Source: Natronorubrum sediminis (GTDB lineage Archaea; Halobacteriota; Halobacteria; Halobacteriales; Natrialbaceae). Taken from it: DNA of 64,000 nucleotides. The notes below the pieces were generated by a model that was given only the letters and a program-made list of their open reading frames with translations, did not search any database and was not told where the DNA came from. Location: positions 726,748-790,747 of the forward strand of contig NZ_FNWL01000002.1 in the NCBI RefSeq assembly GCF_900108095.1, written 5' to 3'. Both the position numbers and the translations under genes were made by a program. Of the stretch, positions 51,601-61,060 are shown piece after piece (the first letter of the stretch is position 1; each line of letters begins with the position of its first letter).

Positions 51601-52842
51601 CTACCGGATCTGTCCAGTGTAGCCGACGCCCGAGTCGCCGACGTACTGTATCGTATCGACGCCGTCTTCGACATCGACCTCCGCGACCTCCTGTTCGGCC
51701 ATGTCGACGACGGCGACGAAGCCGTCCGCCGGCGCGGGCGTGAAGAAGTACTCGTCGCCAGCGACGCCGGATCGGTGGAGGTGATCGGCGTCCTCCGGTC
51801 GCTCGATTTCGCCGATCTCTACGTGATCGACGACCTCGAACTCCTCGACGTCGATGACGGCCGACTCGTCGTTCATCGTGTTCGCCGTAAAGGCGTAGAG
51901 TCCGTCGTCACCGTCGTAGTAGCGCAACGCGTCGGGGCCGCCCTCGACGGAGACCGAACCGACCTCCTCACTGTCCTCGCTCGTCGCGTCGAGGAACCGA
52001 ATATCGTCGCCGTCGAGGACGCCCATCAGTTCCTCGTCGGGCGTGAGGTACATGCCGCCCGCTAACTCGAGTTCGTCGACGACGTCGTTGTCGTCGGTGT
52101 CGACGACGACCGTCTGGTCGCCGTACTCGAAGTAGGCCAGTCCCGTCTGCGGGCTGTAGGCCTTGTAGTGAGTTCCTTCGTCGGCGTCGTCGAACTCGAT
52201 GAAGTCGCTTCGCTCGTACTCGTCCAGATCGATCACCGGCGCACCCGGATCGTTGACGTTCGTGGCGTACCCCATCGAGCCGAAGTCCTCGTGGTAGAGT
52301 AACTTGCCGTGGCCTTCGTCGTCCATCCCGGACTGGACGGTCTCGATAACTTGGTGATCGTTCGTATCGATCACGTAAAACGCGCCTTCGTCGTCCGAGT
52401 GGGCCCACATCTCGTCATCGTTTGGGTGATACATGTGCGTCGCGTCGGGGCCGATGTCGACTTCCGCGACGATTTCTCGAGCCTCGGTGTCGATTACCAG
52501 CACCTGATCGAGTGACTCCTCGATAACGTAAATCTCCGAGAGATCGGTCGTAATCTTCGCGTCGCCCCAGCTATTGTCGTCGATATCGTCCGTGATTTCG
52601 TCGACCACGTCGCCGTCCGCAGGATCGATGATCGCGACCTCGGTCGGTCCGAACGCGAACGCGAGTCCCTCGCTTTCCTCGCCGCCAGACTCCCCGTTGT
52701 CGTCGTGATCGTGTCCGTCGTCACCGCCTGAGTCGTCGTCTTCACCGTCGTCATCGTCACCACTCGTACAGCCTGCAATACCGACGATGAGACCGGTACT
52801 TGCCAATTGAACGTATCGTCGTCGATCCATCTGTCGAGCCAT
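51601..52842 (-). CDS. secreted lipoprotein with beta-propeller-like repeats, metal-cluster partner
   Basis: A 413-residue protein. The signal contains a twin-arginine stretch (MDRRRYVQLAS) and a lipobox (VGIAGC), so it is an exported lipoprotein. A low-complexity Asp/Gly/His stretch of about 40 residues (including GHDHDD) follows. The remainder has repeated units of the YncE-like type: VLVIDTEAREIVAEVDIG, GAFYVIDTNDHQVIETVQ and VVVDTDDNDVVDELELAG. The His/Asp-rich segment suggests metal binding. The stop is followed by the CopCD start after three bases, so they are co-transcribed. The start is placed at 52842; Met codons at 52830 and 52866 are alternatives. Confidence 0.85.
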   Translation of the reverse strand: MARQMDRRRYVQLASTGLIVGIAGCTSGDDDDGEDDDSGGDDGHDHDDNGESGGEESEGLAFAFGPTEVAIIDPADGDVVDEITDDIDDNSWGDAKITTDLSEIYVIEESLDQVLVIDTEAREIVAEVDIGPDATHMYHPNDDEMWAHSDDEGAFYVIDTNDHQVIETVQSGMDDEGHGKLLYHEDFGSMGYATNVNDPGAPVIDLDEYERSDFIEFDDADEGTHYKAYSPQTGLAYFEYGDQTVVVDTDDNDVVDELELAGGMYLTPDEELMGVLDGDDIRFLDATSEDSEEVGSVSVEGGPDALRYYDGDDGLYAFTANTMNDESAVIDVEEFEVVDHVEIGEIERPEDADHLHRSGVAGDEYFFTPAPADGFVAVVDMAEQEVAEVDVEDGVDTIQYVGDSGVGYTGQIR

Positions 52843-52966
52843 GGGCGACCCTTTGTAGACAGCCACATTTGTGCTTCTGGTGCAGTAGCCGAAATTATGG
52901 TTCGATCGTCGAATCGACTATCGCTACTGTCGCCGAGCAAACGTAGATGATCTAAAACAGGCCTTC

Positions 52967-53485
52967 TTACGACGGGGTCTCGAGCAAGCTATCGACGAGT
53001 CGCGTGAACCGATCGACCAGTCGGTCGGGAACCGTCGGCGTCACTTCGGAGAGCAACGGTGCGGTTTGCTCCCGATTCGAGAGTGTGAGCGAGACCCGAT
53101 TTCGCGAATCGTAGCGCTTCTCGACGACATCCTGCTCGAGTAAGTGATCGAGGTGGTACTCGAGCGTGCTGCGAGCGATGTCGAGGTCCTCGGCGACGGC
53201 TTCCGGACGTGACGGCTCGTGTTCGATGAGGTAGACGACGACTGCTCGCGTCGTCTCGCGGCGAAACAGTGCGAGGGTCGCGCGCTCCCACTCGTCGTAC
53301 TGTGGCGGGTAGTAGTGTGTCTGGCCGTACCACTCCTCTCGGACGAGGTCGCCCGCGTCGGTGAGTCGTCGAATGTGATACTGCACTTGCCCCGGTGCGA
53401 ATCCGGACTGTCTGACGAGTTCGTTGAAGTGAATGCCGGCGTGTTCGTGTACGTGTGTGCTAATCTGTCGACGAGTGGAGTTCAT
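52967..53485 (-). CDS. winged-helix transcriptional regulator, likely of the metal cluster
   Basis: A 172-residue regulator with two successive winged helices. The first spans about 8-55 (HAGIHFNELVRQSGFAPGQV, then QYHIRRLTDAGDLV) and the second about 80-130 (AVAEDLDIARSTLEYHLDHL, LEQDVVEKRYDSRNRVSLTL). It resembles haloarchaeal tandem ArsR-like regulators. No Cys-based metal site is evident. It lies upstream of the lipoprotein-CopCD operon on the same strand, 124 bp away, and is divergent from a small membrane protein; it may control both. The ATG at 53485 is chosen since the fold begins right there. Confidence 0.88.
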   Translation of the reverse strand: MNSTRRQISTHVHEHAGIHFNELVRQSGFAPGQVQYHIRRLTDAGDLVREEWYGQTHYYPPQYDEWERATLALFRRETTRAVVVYLIEHEPSRPEAVAEDLDIARSTLEYHLDHLLEQDVVEKRYDSRNRVSLTLSNREQTAPLLSEVTPTVPDRLVDRFTRLVDSLLETPS

Positions 53486-53698
53486 TGAAATCGAGAGTTG
53501 TGTCCGTTTCCAATCCTGTTTCAGGGAGTCGATCGTATCACCAGCTAGCACAGCAACGGTGATAACGCCTTTTGATCGTTCCCGACAAGTAAGAACAACG
53601 GACGTACCTTCCTGGTGGTTGCTCGAGCCCTCACTCGTCGAGTCACAGAGTCGACCGAAGAGCATAGATACCCACCGACGCGATGTAAAATTGTGTAG

Positions 53699-54109
53699 AT
53701 GAACCACTCGAGCCCGTTCGATATCGCGTGGTTGGATCCACAGCTGGCTCCAGTGTTACTCGCCGTGATCGTCCTCGCCGTCATCGGGACGACGATCCTC
53801 TTTTGTGTCGGCGTCGTCGCCTACTCTCGACGCCGATCGACGCGATACCTCCTCATTACGGTCGTGTTGGGGCTGCTCGTCGGTCGATCACTCATCGGGC
53901 TGGGGACCGTCTTCGGCCTGTTACCGATGACACTGCATCACCTCGTCGAGCACAGCGTTGACTTTACAATCGCCGTACTCATCCTCTATGCCGTCTATCG
54001 AAGCGGCCCCGTTGGGTACACCGAGAGTCAAATTACGTCCGACGGCGGACGCGACCTCGAGAATAGCTCCGAGGACAGAGGAAATTCCGGGAACGGCTCC
54101 GACGACTGA
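53699..54109 (+). CDS. small membrane protein divergent from the metal-cluster regulator
   Basis: A 136-residue protein with three membrane segments: about 15-40 (LLAVIVLAVIGTTILFCVGV), 48-66 (YLLITVVLGLLVGRSLIGLG) and 78-98 (HHLVEHSVDFTIAVLILYAV). A polar, low-complexity tail ends NSGNGSDD. The two His in HHLVEH near the third helix could bind a metal or heme. It is divergent from the regulator across 213 bp. The family is not recognised; it is probably part of the cluster. Confidence 0.78.
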   Translation: MNHSSPFDIAWLDPQLAPVLLAVIVLAVIGTTILFCVGVVAYSRRRSTRYLLITVVLGLLVGRSLIGLGTVFGLLPMTLHHLVEHSVDFTIAVLILYAVYRSGPVGYTESQITSDGGRDLENSSEDRGNSGNGSDD

Positions 54110-54169
54110 TAGTAATAACCAGTATTCGAGTAGCGAGTAGTGACGACCAGAAATCGGCGAAAACCAGTT

Positions 54170-54883
54170 CTATGCTAATCGGTCGAGAACGTCACGACCC
54201 TCGAGATAGGTGAACCCGTGGCGCTCGGCGTACGCTCGAGCGTCGGCCGGGGTTCGCGCCTCGCCGGTTTCGTCGTCGAGCATCTCACAGACAACGACGG
54301 CGGACGAGAGGCCGGCAGCGTCGGCGAGTGCGACGCCCAGTTCGGTGTGGCCCGCTCGCTGCTCGAGGAGGTCGGGTGCGGCTTTGAGCAGGTGGACGTG
54401 GCCGGGGACCCGAAACGTCTCGGCGAAGTCGGTCGCCGTCGGTGCCGCCGCCGCCTCGCCGAGTGAGCGGATCGTCAGCGACCGATCGGCGTCCGTAATG
54501 CCGGTGAAGGTGTCTCGGTGGTTGACCGTCAGCGAGAACGACGAGCGCTCGTCGTAGCCGAGTTCGTGGTCGCCAGCGGCCGGGTGATCGATCGCGTCGG
54601 TGTAAAACGGCAGGTCGAACGCGTCCGCCGTCTCGTGGCCGAGCGCGACGCAGACGAGGCCGCCAGCGTCGTTTCGCATCCGAGCCACCGCCTCCGGCGT
54701 CACGCTATCGGCGTGGTAGATCAGGTCCGTCTCGCCCTCGCGGTCGGCTGCGTCGTGTACGAGCACCGGCTCACCGGCACGAAGGGACTCGAGCGCGTCG
54801 TCGACGGTCCCCGTCGTCACCGCCGGGTTCGTCTCACCGTCTGCACCCGCATTCGAGCGAGGCCCGGCGTGGTGGCCAGTCAT
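54170..54883 (-). CDS. ribB: 3,4-dihydroxy-2-butanone 4-phosphate synthase
   Basis: Forms the four-carbon unit of riboflavin from ribulose-5-phosphate. Motifs: [17 protein letters not shown] (metal/substrate site), [27 protein letters not shown] and [19 protein letters not shown]. The length of 237 is right for the single-function enzyme. The start overlaps the ribK stop by four bases, so the two are one transcript, with ribK first. Confidence 0.95.
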   Translation of the reverse strand: MTGHHAGPRSNAGADGETNPAVTTGTVDDALESLRAGEPVLVHDAADREGETDLIYHADSVTPEAVARMRNDAGGLVCVALGHETADAFDLPFYTDAIDHPAAGDHELGYDERSSFSLTVNHRDTFTGITDADRSLTIRSLGEAAAAPTATDFAETFRVPGHVHLLKAAPDLLEQRAGHTELGVALADAAGLSSAVVVCEMLDDETGEARTPADARAYAERHGFTYLEGRDVLDRLA

Positions 54884-55587
54884 CGTCGATCACCCACGTA
54901 GACGGTGACGTGATCGTCGTCCTCGAGACCGAGTTCCTCGCGGAGTTTCTCCGGGGCAATCACCTCGAGTTGGTCCTCGTCGTGGTGCGTTCGTTCCGGG
55001 GCGATGATGTGGGCGTCCTCGTAGCGCTCGCCCGTCGCCGTCTCGATGGTCGCACGATGGCAGACGGCAGGCCCGTACGTCCGTTCGTCGTCCTCCCAGC
55101 CGTCGATCGGAACCGGCTCGAGCGAGGTGATTGCACTGCGTCGGCGGACGCTGTCCTCGCGAAGGTCGACGTTCAGCGTGCCGGGGAAGGGCTCGTAGCC
55201 GAGTCGGTCCTCGAATTGGCGCATGTAGCCCGACAGCGAGATGTAGTGGCGGCCCTCGCCCATGCCGCTGGTGACGGTGCCGTCGAGTTCGATCTCGGAG
55301 TCCGTCTCGAAGATGCGACGGTAATCCTCGTACTCGCCGTGGAGCGTCTGTTCACCGTCGTCGGTGATTGCCACCCACTGGCCGTCACTGACCGTATCGC
55401 GCTCGAGTAATCCCTCGCTCTCGAGGCGCTGGAGGCGTCGCGAGGCGGTCTGATTCGAGGCGTCTAATCGATCTGCGAGGTGAGAACAGGAGATCTTGAC
55501 GTCGCCTTCGAGACCCCCCTCGAGGGCGAGCAGTTTGAGCACGGCGAGTTCGTCGTGCCCGACGGCAGCCGCGGCGGTAATTGACAT
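54880..55587 (-). CDS. ribK: archaeal CTP-dependent riboflavin kinase with N-terminal winged helix
   Basis: A 235-residue fusion. The N-terminal winged helix ([20 protein letters not shown]) resembles a regulator, and the C-terminal domain is the archaeal Rib[37 protein letters not shown] and [20 protein letters not shown]. The kinase uses CTP in the characterised archaeal enzymes. The pairing with RibB and the fused HTH suggest self-regulation of riboflavin genes, as found for the RbkR type. The ATG at 55587 fits the HTH start; CTAAAAG at 55611-55617 is a possible TATA element. Confidence 0.93.
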   Translation of the reverse strand: MSITAAAAVGHDELAVLKLLALEGGLEGDVKISCSHLADRLDASNQTASRRLQRLESEGLLERDTVSDGQWVAITDDGEQTLHGEYEDYRRIFETDSEIELDGTVTSGMGEGRHYISLSGYMRQFEDRLGYEPFPGTLNVDLREDSVRRRSAITSLEPVPIDGWEDDERTYGPAVCHRATIETATGERYEDAHIIAPERTHHDEDQLEVIAPEKLREELGLEDDDHVTVYVGDRR

Positions 55588-55821
55588 ACCACTTGGTTTG
55601 AGACACGACCCTAAAAGCATACCGAATGTGGCATGCGTAACAGAATTGTGAAGGTAAGTGACGTCGAGACGCCGCGTCAGTACTTCATCGTCGTGGATGC
55701 GGGTGAAAAAGCCATCGGTCGTGGCGGTGTCAGAGAGCCAAACGGCGTTTCCGAAAGTGGCGGGGCGGATTGAACCGATCCACAACTCGACCGAGATGGA
55801 CAGATTCGCAACTCGAGCGGT

Positions 55822-56847
55822 TCAGTCGCCGACGACCGGATCTCGCTCCCAGAACTCACTTCCCTTCTTCAGTTTTGGCACCCAGGTGTCTTTTTGTTTC
55901 GCGAGCAAGGCGACGCGAGACTCCGGAACGCCGCGACACTCGGTGAACTCGGGCATGTAGGATTTGACGTCCTCGGCGAACTCGAGGACCTCCTCGTGGT
56001 CGGGCATCGCCGACCGGTCGAGACGCCCCTGGGAGTGGCCGACGTGCATGTAGGCCTTGAGTTCGATAAAGTCCGGATCAGCCTGCTGGTAGAAGCCAGC
56101 GTACCAGTCCGGGTGGTGCATGTTCTCGCCTTTGACGAGCGTCGTCCGGAGGACGGTTCGTGTCTCGTCCTTCTCGGCGAGCACGTTCATCGTCTCGAGT
56201 AACTTGTCCCACGCGTCGTCTTCCATCGCGCCGACGACCTCGTCGAAGGTGTGGCGTTCGGGTGCGTCGACGCTGACGTACAGTTGGGTCGGGTCGCACT
56301 CCCGGAGCATCTCGGGACGGGTGCCATTCGAGACGAGAAAGGTCGTGATGTCTCGGTCGTGGAACGCGTCGATCAGTTCGGGCAGGTAGGGGTAGAGCGT
56401 CGGTTCGCCGTCGAGCGAAATCGCGACGTGGCGTGGCTCCATCGACTGCTCGAAGACTTCACGGGGAACCTCGTCGTTGCCGCCGAAGCCCGAGAGGAGA
56501 CGCTTTTGCAGGTCGATAGAGGCATCGACGACGGCTTCGGGGTCGTCCCACTCAACGCCGTCCATCTCGTAGGAGTGGCCCTGATGGTCCCGCCAGCAGA
56601 AGACGCAGCGCTCGTTACACCGGACGACCGGCGTCATCTGGATGCACCGATGGGACTCGATGCCGTAGTAGATGTACTTGTAACACTTCCCCTCGCCACG
56701 AAGGGCATTCGCCGTCCACCCACACGTCTGGGCGGCCGTGTGATTCTCGCTGTGATAGTCCGGGCTCGAGACCTGCATCGCCCCGTCGTCTTCTCCTTCC
56801 TTGGCGTCGGTCCCAGAATCGACGCCCGTCTCGGCGGAGTTACTCAT
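55822..56847 (-). CDS. taw1: tRNA 4-demethylwyosine synthase TYW1 (Taw1)
   Basis: A radical SAM enzyme that forms the tricyclic imG-14 base at G37 of tRNA-Phe. The cluster motif is RCNERCVFCWRDHQGHSY (CxxxCxxC). An N-terminal second cluster uses Cys in CGWTANALRGEGKCYKYIYY and HRCIQM. Other family stretches: HVAISLDGEPTLYPYLPELI, and LVKGENMHHPDWYAGFY. The ATG at 56847 gives 341 residues, the normal length; the frame open to 57336 is Arg-rich non-coding sequence. Confidence 0.95.
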   Translation of the reverse strand: MSNSAETGVDSGTDAKEGEDDGAMQVSSPDYHSENHTAAQTCGWTANALRGEGKCYKYIYYGIESHRCIQMTPVVRCNERCVFCWRDHQGHSYEMDGVEWDDPEAVVDASIDLQKRLLSGFGGNDEVPREVFEQSMEPRHVAISLDGEPTLYPYLPELIDAFHDRDITTFLVSNGTRPEMLRECDPTQLYVSVDAPERHTFDEVVGAMEDDAWDKLLETMNVLAEKDETRTVLRTTLVKGENMHHPDWYAGFYQQADPDFIELKAYMHVGHSQGRLDRSAMPDHEEVLEFAEDVKSYMPEFTECRGVPESRVALLAKQKDTWVPKLKKGSEFWERDPVVGD

Positions 56848-56939
56848 GTTGTCCTCGCTTGAACGGGCGCAGTCAAAAGCCGTGTGGTGTCTTCGCTGTG
56901 AATCGATGCTCGAGTCGCTCGAAATCAAACGGTTACGCG

Positions 56940-57230
56940 TCAGTCGTGAGGCAGTTCTCCCGGTTCGGCGGGTTCCTCGTCCTCGGAAACGATTTCGCGT
57001 TCGAAGCCGTACAACACCAGCCCCGTGTTCGCGGTCATGATGACGCCCGTCATCGGCGCTGCCGGGACGAAGAGATACAACCAGACGCCGACCGCGAAGG
57101 GAGCCGCGACGACGACCGCCCAGAACACCGGCCTCGAGATGTCCACGCGCGAGGCGTCCCAGTAGGCCACGACGAAGAGCGCGACCGTCGTCACGGAGCC
57201 AAACACGGTGACGAGGATATCGACGACCAT
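56940..57230 (-). CDS. small membrane protein (96 aa), unknown
   Basis: Three hydrophobic helices: about 2-22 (DILVTVFGSVTTVALFVVAY), 34-54 (VFWAVVVAAPFAVGVWLYLF) and 57-75 (AAPMTGVIMTANTGLVLYGF). An acidic tail (EDEEPAEPGELPHD) follows. It lies upstream of taw1 on the same strand and downstream of the phosphoglycolate phosphatase gene. It looks like a common haloarchaeal small membrane protein family without known role. Confidence 0.75.
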   Translation of the reverse strand: MVVDILVTVFGSVTTVALFVVAYWDASRVDISRPVFWAVVVAAPFAVGVWLYLFVPAAPMTGVIMTANTGLVLYGFEREIVSEDEEPAEPGELPHD

Positions 57231-57274
57231 ACGTCGTAGTTCGTCGTCCAGAAGAAAAGCGTTCTGAGTACCTC

Positions 57275-57958
57275 CTAGACGGCCCGGCCCACTCGCTCGA
57301 GCACCGCCAAGGTTCCATCCGCGTGACTTGCCTCAAGGACCTCGTCTGCCGCCGCTCGCGCCAGTTCGTCGGCGTTGTTCACGGCGAAGCTCCGATCGAC
57401 GGCCTCGAACGTCGAGACGTCGTTGACCGAGTCGCCCACCGCGACAGCCGTCTCGAGGTCGATCCCGACGTGTTCGGCGATCGTCTCGAGGCCGTCGCCT
57501 TTGTTCGGTTCGGTGGCCTTGACGTGGTAGGCGTAGCCGGTGTCGACGACTTCGAGTCCGTGGCTGGCTGCGATCTCGCGCAGCGGCTCGAGGGGCTGGT
57601 CAAGATTGACTGCAACTTCGGTCTCGCGCCAGCGGTTGACCGTATTCTCCTCGCCCCAGCCGGGCGAGTAGCCGGCCGCACGGTAGTCTTCGACGACGGC
57701 CTGTGCAGCCTCCCGGTCGGCGGTGAAGAAGACGTCGTCGCCGGTGTAGACGACGCCGCCGTTTTCGGCCACAACGAGTTCGGGAATGCCGGCGAAGTGA
57801 CAGAGCGCGACGGGGTAGGGGAAGGCCTTCCCGGTGGCGATGACGACGGGTGCCTCCCAGTCTCGGATCGGGTCGAAGATGCGCGGATCGATTCCCCAGC
57901 CCTCGGGACGGGTCAGCGTGCCGTCGATATCGAGCACGAGCGGCGGATCGGTTGTCAT
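57275..57958 (-). CDS. phosphoglycolate phosphatase (archaeal HAD type IIB)
   Basis: Removes phosphate from 2-phosphoglycolate, likely a repair product in archaea. A HAD with motif I in LVLDIDGTLTRPE, motif II in VIATGKAFPYP, the Lys in EPNKGDGLETI, and motif IV in VAVGDSVNDVSTF. The C2B-type cap is in the middle. At 227 residues it agrees with the archaeal family named after the Thermoplasma enzyme. Confidence 0.92.
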   Translation of the reverse strand: MTTDPPLVLDIDGTLTRPEGWGIDPRIFDPIRDWEAPVVIATGKAFPYPVALCHFAGIPELVVAENGGVVYTGDDVFFTADREAAQAVVEDYRAAGYSPGWGEENTVNRWRETEVAVNLDQPLEPLREIAASHGLEVVDTGYAYHVKATEPNKGDGLETIAEHVGIDLETAVAVGDSVNDVSTFEAVDRSFAVNNADELARAAADEVLEASHADGTLAVLERVGRAV

Positions 57959-58059
57959 ACTTGCTTGTGGGCGTGGGGTAGCCTAAAGCGGACGGGTCCC
58001 GGCACGAGACTCGAGTAAGCAATATCTACCGAAAGCGAGAAGAAGTCAGGAGCTTGCGA

Positions 58060-59211
58060 TCAGAACCACGGAACCCAAACCGTGTGCGGGAAGACTCCTA
58101 CGACGTACAGCAACGCGACTAGGAACGTTCCGAACACGATCGCTGCGGCGGGCGGGTCCACGTGCGTGTCGCCGTGGGCGTAGAAGATCCGCTGGAACAG
58201 TTCGGCGAATACGGCACAGATCACGCCGAAGACGAGACCGATGACGAGCGCGACTTCCGCGGACTGGGCAGCCAATATCGCACCTTCCTGGTAACTAACG
58301 AGGTCCGTGTCGTAGAAGTCGCTACCACCGAAGTCGTAGACTGCCATTGCGGCGGTGCCAGCGGGCAGCGTGATGTGGTGAGTAACGGGAACCTTCTCGA
58401 TACCGAGGTTGAGGAACAACAGCGACGCGGCGCTGATCCCGAATCCGAGGAACGCACTCTCCGTCATGATCGCAATCCACGCACCGAGGATGCCGACGAA
58501 GAGCCCGAGCGTGGCAACGTGACCCCACTTGTACTGGTGGGGAAGCCACGGTTCGACGGTGAACCGACCAGCGCTCGCCTCATCGACTCCGTCTTTTTTG
58601 TCGGGCGTGATGGCGTCGCCACCTTCGGGTGTCTCGTCCGTCGCGGCGTTCGAGTCGACGACTTTCGATCCGCCGTCCGCAGACGTGCGGCGTTCCCCGC
58701 GTTCGAAGGGGCTCATGTCGAGGATACCGCTTCCTCGAACCTTCCCGATGATGCTGTATCCCAGGATGAGTCGGTGGAAAATCGCCGAGAGGACGACCCC
58801 CATCGCGATAGGATCGTAGGGCATTCCAAGCCCCTCCGACGCGACGGTCAACCAGTAGCCGAGGACGCCGAAGAGCGCACCGACGACGAGCACGTCGGGT
58901 TTCGTTCCGAGCGCTTGCGCGATGTTTTTCGCCTGATGATAGTCGTCTTCGAAGCCGTCCATATACCCTTTCTTCGCGGCGTAGGCCGTCGCGGCCACAC
59001 CACCGGCGAAGCTCACTGCGGGGGAAAAGGCCGGGCCGAACGCGATCTCGTTCGTAATCGCGCCGCCCCCGCCGGCGATCGCGGACGCCTCGCCGGCGAT
59101 CACCATGAAGCCGGTGAAGACGAATGCGGGAAGCGGACCGATTGCCGCGCCGAACGCGCCGCCGGCGAGTGCAGCGATGATGTACGCGAGGTCGGTGAGC
59201 GCCTCGATCAT
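58060..59211 (-). CDS. membrane protein of the glycerol locus (putative glycerol facilitator)
   Basis: A 383-residue protein with about ten membrane helices in two groups separated by a long hydrophilic acidic loop (about 170-225). Helical stretches contain ALAGGAFGAAIGPLPAFVFT and AIVFGTFLVALLYVVGVF. It overlaps the glpK stop region by four bases (59208-59211), the typical arrangement in haloarchaea, where I recall the same gene being proposed to move glycerol. It is not similar to aquaporin-type GlpF. The role is inferred from position. Confidence 0.8.
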   Translation of the reverse strand: MIEALTDLAYIIAALAGGAFGAAIGPLPAFVFTGFMVIAGEASAIAGGGGAITNEIAFGPAFSPAVSFAGGVAATAYAAKKGYMDGFEDDYHQAKNIAQALGTKPDVLVVGALFGVLGYWLTVASEGLGMPYDPIAMGVVLSAIFHRLILGYSIIGKVRGSGILDMSPFERGERRTSADGGSKVVDSNAATDETPEGGDAITPDKKDGVDEASAGRFTVEPWLPHQYKWGHVATLGLFVGILGAWIAIMTESAFLGFGISAASLLFLNLGIEKVPVTHHITLPAGTAAMAVYDFGGSDFYDTDLVSYQEGAILAAQSAEVALVIGLVFGVICAVFAELFQRIFYAHGDTHVDPPAAAIVFGTFLVALLYVVGVFPHTVWVPWF

Positions 59212-60752
59212 TCTGCGTCACCGTCGTTAGCCCACCCGAGCGATCGGTCGACGGCGTCCTGCCAGCGCCCGTAGCGCGCGTCCGCCGTGTCGCTATCCAT
59301 CTCGGGGTCGAACTCGCGGTCGACCTGCCAGTTGTTCCGCAGGCTGTCGACGTCGTCCCAGTAGTTCACCGCGAGCCCGGCCGCGTATGCCGAGCCGAGC
59401 GCCGTCGTCTCGTCGACGACCGGCCTGACGATCTCCGAGCCGATGATGTCCGACTGAAGCTGACAGAGGTAGTTGTTCTTGACCGCGCCGCCGTCGACTT
59501 TCAGCGAACGCATCTCGATGCCCGAATCGGCAACCATCGCCTCCGCCACGTCTCGTGTCTGGTAGGCGATCGACTCGAGCGTCGCGCGAACGATGTGTTC
59601 TTTCTTCGTGCCGCGGGTCATCCCGACGATGGTCCCGCGGGCGCGTTGATCCCAGTGGGGAGCTCCGAGGCCCGTAAAGGCGGGCACGACGTAGACGCCG
59701 TCCGTCGAATCGACGCTTCGGGCCAGTTCGGCCGTCTGCGCCGGGTTGTCGATAAGCGAAACGTCCTCGAGCCACTCGACTGCCGCGCCGGTGATGAATA
59801 TCGATCCCTCGAGGGCGTACTGGGCGGGTTCACCGGAGCGCTGGAAACCGATCGTCGTCAACAGACCGTGGTCGCTCTCGACGGCTTCGTTGCCGGTGTT
59901 CATCAGGAAGAACGAGCCCGTGCCGTAGGTGTTCTTGGCGTCGCCGGCGTCGAAACAGGTCTGACCGAACAGGGCCGCCTGCTGATCGCCGAGTGCGCCC
60001 GCGACGGGAATTTCGGCCTCGAGGAACCCTTCGGGGTGCGTCGAGCCGTACGTATCGTCGTCGCTCGAGGGCCGAACCTCGGGGAGCATCTCGCGGGGAA
60101 TGTCGAACTCCGAGAGGAGGTCGTCGTCCCACTCGAGGTCGTGGATGTTGTAGAGCATCGTCCGCGAGGCGTTCGTGACCTCGGTGATGTGGTTGCCCGT
60201 GAGGTTGTAGATCAGCCACGAGTCGATCGTGCCGAAGAGCACGTCGCCGCGTTCCGCGCGGTCGCGGATGTCGTCCGGACGCGAGCGTTCCATCTTGATC
60301 GGGTCGGCGTTCTCGAGCAACCACTCGGCTTTCGTCGCCGAGAAGTAGGCGTCGGCCTCGAGCCCGGTCTTCTCGCGGATCGTCTCGACCATCCCGTCTT
60401 CCTCGAGTGCTTCGACGCGTTCTGTGGTTCGCCGATCTTGCCAGACGATGGCGTTGTGAACGGGCTTGCCCGAATCGGCGTTCCACAGCAGCGTCGTCTC
60501 GCGCTGATTCGTGACGCCGATCGCCTCGAGTTGCTCGGGACTGATGCCGGCCTGCCCGAGCGCCTGCGTGATGACGGCTTTCGTATTCTCCCAGATCTCC
60601 ATCGGGTCGTGTTCGACCCAGCCCGGTTCGGGATAGATCTGTTCGTGCGTTTCGTATGCATTCGCGACAACCTGCCCGCTGTGATCGAACACGATAAAGC
60701 GCGTGCCGGTCGTCCCCTGGTCTACCGCTCCGACGTATGTGGTTTCTGTCAC
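59208..60752 (-). CDS. glpK: glycerol kinase
   Basis: A FGGY-family kinase, 514 residues, phosphorylating glycerol to sn-glycerol-3-phosphate, the first step of glycerol use. Motifs: GAVDQGTTGTRFIVFDHSG, TNQRETTLLWNADSGKPVHN, PVAGALGDQQAALFGQTCF and VDGGAVKNNYLCQLQSDIIG. The length is normal. It is divergent from glpA with a 308-bp gap and is followed by the membrane protein with a four-base overlap. Glycerol is a major carbon source where Dunaliella lives, which fits the organism. Confidence 0.97.
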   Translation of the reverse strand: MTETTYVGAVDQGTTGTRFIVFDHSGQVVANAYETHEQIYPEPGWVEHDPMEIWENTKAVITQALGQAGISPEQLEAIGVTNQRETTLLWNADSGKPVHNAIVWQDRRTTERVEALEEDGMVETIREKTGLEADAYFSATKAEWLLENADPIKMERSRPDDIRDRAERGDVLFGTIDSWLIYNLTGNHITEVTNASRTMLYNIHDLEWDDDLLSEFDIPREMLPEVRPSSDDDTYGSTHPEGFLEAEIPVAGALGDQQAALFGQTCFDAGDAKNTYGTGSFFLMNTGNEAVESDHGLLTTIGFQRSGEPAQYALEGSIFITGAAVEWLEDVSLIDNPAQTAELARSVDSTDGVYVVPAFTGLGAPHWDQRARGTIVGMTRGTKKEHIVRATLESIAYQTRDVAEAMVADSGIEMRSLKVDGGAVKNNYLCQLQSDIIGSEIVRPVVDETTALGSAYAAGLAVNYWDDVDSLRNNWQVDREFDPEMDSDTADARYGRWQDAVDRSLGWANDGDAE

Positions 60753-60831
60753 TGGTATTCACCCCTTCGGTGTCGCCACGCGATGATTTTACTGCTGGTC
60801 GCGTGATACTGGTAAACAATATCGACGTTCA

Positions 60832-60839
60832 TTATAAAA
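60832..60839 (-). promoter_or_regulatory. TATA box of glpK
   Basis: TTTTATAA on the minus strand, about 80 bases before the glpK ATG, which implies a leader of roughly 50-55 bases. Confidence 0.45.
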
Positions 60840-61020
60840 GTTGCTGACCATTACGACTGCGAGAAATCGAGACCTGCTCGAGAGGGCTCCAAAATAGCGT
60901 ATTCTCCGTTCCAACGAACAGTCGCGAAGTCCAATACGTGTCGGCGTTGCCCCGATTCGAGTACTTTCGACGGTCGAATCCCGTCCCCGGCTGTATGTTA
61001 TGGCTGTTCGAGGAGCGTCG

Positions 61021-61029
61021 ATAAAATAA
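61021..61029 (+). promoter_or_regulatory. TATA box of glpA-glpB
   Basis: ATAAAATAA, 32-40 bases before the glpA ATG. Confidence 0.5.
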
Positions 61030-61060
61030 TGAATCGGGGTACCTAGAGTCGAACGAAGGG

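Larger units (their letters stand above)
60753..61060. other. divergent promoter region between glpK and glpA
   Basis: This 308-bp non-coding gap holds promoters for both operons. TTTTATAA on the minus strand lies at 60832-60839, and ATAAAATAA on the plus strand at 61021-61029. No palindromic operator is obvious to me. Confidence 0.55.

Noticed and set aside
56848-57336. Extension of the taw1 frame upstream
   Set aside because: The extra 163 codons are Arg-rich and run antisense-like through a membrane protein gene on the same strand in another frame.
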